From: CAYWYR01 sp964462685
GTDB taxonomy: Bacteria > Bacteroidota > Ignavibacteria > Kapaibacteriales > UBA2268
NCBI GenBank assembly: GCA_964462685.1
Contig: CAYWYR010000011.1
Location: forward strand, 59,553-123,552
Length of the DNA stretch: 64,000 nt
Reading direction: 5' to 3'
Part shown: one piece after another, positions 61,838-64,000 of the stretch
How the letters are laid out: every line of letters starts with the position of its first letter
Position numbering within the stretch: position 1 is the first letter of the stretch
The notes under the pieces: generated by a model
The model's input: the letters and a program-made list of their open reading frames with translations, nothing else
Told to the model about the DNA's origin: nothing
Database searches by the model: none
Translations under genes and position numbers: made by a program

Positions 61838-61946
61838 CTTCAGCCATGCCCAACACTTCGGCAGCCTCAGTATAACATAACCTCTGAATGACATACATAC
61901 AACGCGTCATTCTGAGGGAGTGAAACGACCGAAGAATCCAGAGCTT
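61838..61946. repeat. 109-bp direct repeat, copy 2
   Basis: Second copy of the 109-bp element, 148 bp after the first. Differences from copy 1 are limited to four positions (G/A near base 6, T/G in TTCTGC versus TTCGGC, and two G/A changes in the ATGACATGACC stretch). Confidence 0.8.
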
Positions 61947-62227
61947 ATAAGATTAGTATTAACTTAGTAGCTTAAAATAAGTCTAACAATCAAGTTGAAA
62001 AAAAAAAGGTATGTCATACATGTTTGTCTATATTATACTAGCTATTCATACATCCACAATATCGAGAATGATACAAGAATGAGAACCAAAATGAAGTATT
62101 GTATTATTAGTAGAAAAATTACATAAAACATTTGGAGGAAACAAACTGATTGTCTATATTGTAATTAGTTATCCAAACAAGTGATGTAAGTTGCATCACA
62201 ATAAATTTTAACCATATAGGTATAATC

Positions 62228-62773
62228 ATGAGAAACATAAAAGTTATCTCTTTCTCTCTCACTCTCTCTCTCTCTCTACTGTTAGCTGTTTTTCTGCTAA
62301 GTTCATGTGATGATGTTAGTACAAACAAACAACAAACAACTAATCAACAATACATAGCTTCAACAGTGTCAGGTAATGCCTCACATGATTCATTGATTGC
62401 TACTTCATTAGGTACATTAATAGATGATGGTGTTGTAATTGATTCAATATTATTTATAGGTATAGATTCTACGGGTTCATTAGGTGTTGTGGTATTGGAC
62501 GATCAAGATGAAGAACATACTTCTGTGAGTATTTTTAGTGAAACTAGTGACGAAGATATGGATACTGCAAAGAGATTATGCAGATGTCCTCCTAATCATT
62601 TTCAACCTCCATTTCCTGGGCAATGTTTCCCTAAAGCTTTAGAAAACAAATGGATATGTGATGGACCAAGTTGCTGTTCATATACAACTGAGTCAGTTAA
62701 TATTACTATTTTAGGGATCGGAATGGCAGCATTAAATACAATGTCTTATGTACCATCAGTAACAACAATGTAG
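62228..62773 (+). CDS. Cysteine-rich lipoprotein, unknown function
   Basis: A 181-residue protein. ATG start. Signal peptide with lipobox LLSSC (Cys27), then an acidic middle (DDQDEEHTSVSIFSETSDEDMD), a cysteine-rich segment (RLCRCPPNHF, GQCFPKALENKWIC, GPSCC) with about seven Cys in 35 residues, and a hydrophobic C terminus. The signal-peptide codons contain a CT microsatellite. No family is recognised. The neighbouring gene encodes a CxxC thioredoxin-like protein, so disulphide formation or isomerisation of this lipoprotein is a reasonable guess. Confidence 0.65.
   Translation: MRNIKVISFSLTLSLSLLLAVFLLSSCDDVSTNKQQTTNQQYIASTVSGNASHDSLIATSLGTLIDDGVVIDSILFIGIDSTGSLGVVVLDDQDEEHTSVSIFSETSDEDMDTAKRLCRCPPNHFQPPFPGQCFPKALENKWICDGPSCCSYTTESVNITILGIGMAALNTMSYVPSVTTM
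62247..62277 (+). repeat. CT dinucleotide microsatellite within the lipoprotein signal peptide
   Basis: The tract runs from TCTCTTTCTC through an uninterrupted (CT)8 at 62262-62277 inside the codons for the signal-peptide core (SFSLTLSLSLLL). Loss or gain of one CT unit would shift the frame of the whole gene. Confidence 0.8.
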
Positions 62774-62782
62774 TTATAATAT

Positions 62783-63865
62783 ATGATTAAAAATAATATA
62801 ACAAGAATACTAACTCAAATATTATTTGCGTTAGTATTCTATATTGTCTCTACTACCTTTATCTTCTCCAATAATAAAAAAGAACTGAATCAAAGGTATA
62901 CTATATTTGCGAATATAGAAAGATTAAATATAAATCAGGAGTTGTTCTATAACTCAGATTTAGAAATATATATTAAAGGTGATACGGTTGATCACATATA
63001 TATTTCTAGACAATCAAAGTCAGAGTATCTTTATAACTTTACTGATTCTCTAAATATTATTGATTTAGATGGCTACCTTATAATAAGTAAGGATAAAAAA
63101 GTATCGCTGAGATGCTTAGCAGAGGAATCAAATTGGGTTTTAAATCCATATTTCAAATTCTGGGAACTTAACAGTAATATCGACACGGTATATAAAATTG
63201 ATATACCTGATAGCCTTTTTTATGAAAAATATCTTTATGATACTGAATTTATCTCATATAAAATAGATATTGAATCAAAATCAGGTCAGGTATCATATAA
63301 AAGGATTGACCAAAACGATACATTAATTATGAATTCTCATTTCTCTTGGTATTCTTCGGATGTATATAATGTTGATTCCATTACCAACAGGTATCATAGA
63401 GTAAATAAATTAATGAATCCTAATTATGATTCTCTTTCAGCGGTGGATCTATGGATTGGTGATAACTTTGATAATAGAATTCCTATTACTGATCTTTACG
63501 GTAGGAAAACTGAATATCACCCTGCTATGACTAAAAAAAATATTCTTACTGTAGGTTTTTTGCACTGCCGCGCTTGCATACTTATAAAACCTTTACTCGA
63601 TAGTCTTCATAAGTCTCGTACATACAATGTACAGTACCTATCTACTGACTTCCCTACGGAAAAAATAATGGACTATGATCAACATATTTACGATGAATAT
63701 GATTTTAGTTTTGATTTCGGATATGTAGAAAAAGGATTGTTTGCAGACCAATTATTACAATACCCACCGTTACCTTTTACCATAATAATGGACGCAAATG
63801 GAGTAGTTCAGTCTATAGTTGTTGGTTTTAATGAGGAAAGACTCTATAAAATTCTTTCTAAGTAA
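62783..63865 (+). CDS. Membrane-anchored protein with C-terminal CxxC thioredoxin-like domain
   Basis: A 360-residue protein of unknown function. One N-terminal membrane segment or signal anchor (ILFALVFYIVSTTFIF), a beta-rich region at ~35-240, and a thioredoxin-like end with the motif GFLHCRAC (C262, C265), a Asp/Pro-containing middle (YLSTDFPTEK) and the typical cis-Pro-like PFTIIMDANG strand. It is probably periplasmic and may reduce or isomerise disulphides, perhaps in the Cys-rich lipoprotein encoded 9 nt upstream. AT-rich DNA suggests acquisition. Confidence 0.7.
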   Translation: MIKNNITRILTQILFALVFYIVSTTFIFSNNKKELNQRYTIFANIERLNINQELFYNSDLEIYIKGDTVDHIYISRQSKSEYLYNFTDSLNIIDLDGYLIISKDKKVSLRCLAEESNWVLNPYFKFWELNSNIDTVYKIDIPDSLFYEKYLYDTEFISYKIDIESKSGQVSYKRIDQNDTLIMNSHFSWYSSDVYNVDSITNRYHRVNKLMNPNYDSLSAVDLWIGDNFDNRIPITDLYGRKTEYHPAMTKKNILTVGFLHCRACILIKPLLDSLHKSRTYNVQYLSTDFPTEKIMDYDQHIYDEYDFSFDFGYVEKGLFADQLLQYPPLPFTIIMDANGVVQSIVVGFNEERLYKILSK

Positions 63866-63900
63866 TACTTTTATTATATAAACCATGTCGTCCCTCTTTC

Positions 63901-63933
63901 ATGACACCCTGAGCCATTGAAAAGGTAGGTCAT
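63901..63933. repeat. Variant GAGCC hairpin repeat at window end
   Basis: ATGAC and GTCAT pair around CCCTGAGCCATTGAAAAGG, a variant of the GAGCCTGTCGAA core found at 22.4 and 60.6 kb. The remaining bases to the window end (TCCGAATG..., CATTTCGAGCTT) also look like dispersed intergenic repeat material. No gene is seen after the thioredoxin-like protein. Confidence 0.5.
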
Positions 63934-64000
63934 CCCCCCCCCGTCGCTCAGTATAACATCACCTCCGAATGAAACAGGGAGAAAGTGTCATTTCGAGCTT

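Larger units (their letters stand above)
61507..62227. other. Gene-free repeat-rich spacer before the AT-rich block
   Basis: No coding region is supported in these 721 bases. They hold two copies of a ~109-bp direct repeat, a hairpin near 61714-61753, and from about 61980 strongly AT-rich DNA with two weakly similar direct repeats (TTGTCTATATT at 62024 and 62150) and a small palindrome GTGATG/CATCAC at 62181-62199 before the lipoprotein gene. Confidence 0.7.

Overview
The window comes from a bacterium of the Fibrobacteres-Chlorobi-Bacteroidetes (FCB) group, most likely a deep-branching Bacteroidota/Ignavibacteria/Kapabacteria-type lineage. The evidence is a subtilase with a type IX secretion (T9SS) C-terminal sorting domain, several PD40-propeller/OmpA proteins including one with the domain order of T9SS component PorE, FlgD/Por-like C-terminal tails, and a short Chlorobi-like L24. 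Unlike most Bacteroidetes it also carries flagellar export genes (flhB, fliR). Lineage is inferred from gene content only; no 16S rRNA is present. TTG starts are common, even in core ribosomal genes.

Layout. 1-14.5 kb: the end of tuf, then an uninterrupted S10-spc-alpha operon from rpsJ to rplQ, ending in a clear terminator. It contains rpmD and rpmJ but lacks rpsD between rpsK and rpoA, and adk/map between secY and infA. L17 has a long acidic tail; S14 and L36 are zinc-free forms. 14.5-25 kb: a LolD-type ATPase, rpsF-rplI (no rpsR between them), a PorE-like OmpA protein, plsY-gpsA, a SpoU methyltransferase, a sugar epimerase, pgsA, topoisomerase IB, a lipoprotein FKBP isomerase and ribH. 25-34 kb: a T9SS subtilase, a PD40 protein and a haem-use operon hmuSTUV. 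34-42 kb: rplY-prs, tRNA-Gln, three envelope genes and a PAS histidine kinase. 42-46 kb: flhB, a DEDDy exonuclease, an Rhs C-terminal tip with a candidate immunity gene and a displaced Rhs core remnant, then a MerC protein divergent from a Fur/Zur regulator. 46.5-58.6 kb: fur-lpxH-rhomboid-abgT cluster, a FemAB/GNAT protein, secreted LTD and propeller proteins, a GT-C-like membrane protein and uvrC. 58.6-64 kb: repeat-rich, AT-rich accessory DNA with a PRC-barrel pair, fliR, hairpin repeats, a 109-bp duplication, and a Cys-rich lipoprotein next to a CxxC thioredoxin-like protein.

How the parts fit. Most of the window is housekeeping (translation, secretion, phospholipid synthesis, repair) interleaved with envelope proteins. 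Possible T9SS function (PorE-like) and cargo (subtilase, LTD and propeller proteins) are both present. The most unusual places are the Rhs tip/immunity/core-remnant block (44.05-45.85 kb), the paired 58.6-59.0 kb repeats whose hairpin stems differ in sequence but keep pairing, and the AT-rich lipoprotein/thioredoxin pair with a CT microsatellite inside the signal peptide (62.2-63.9 kb).
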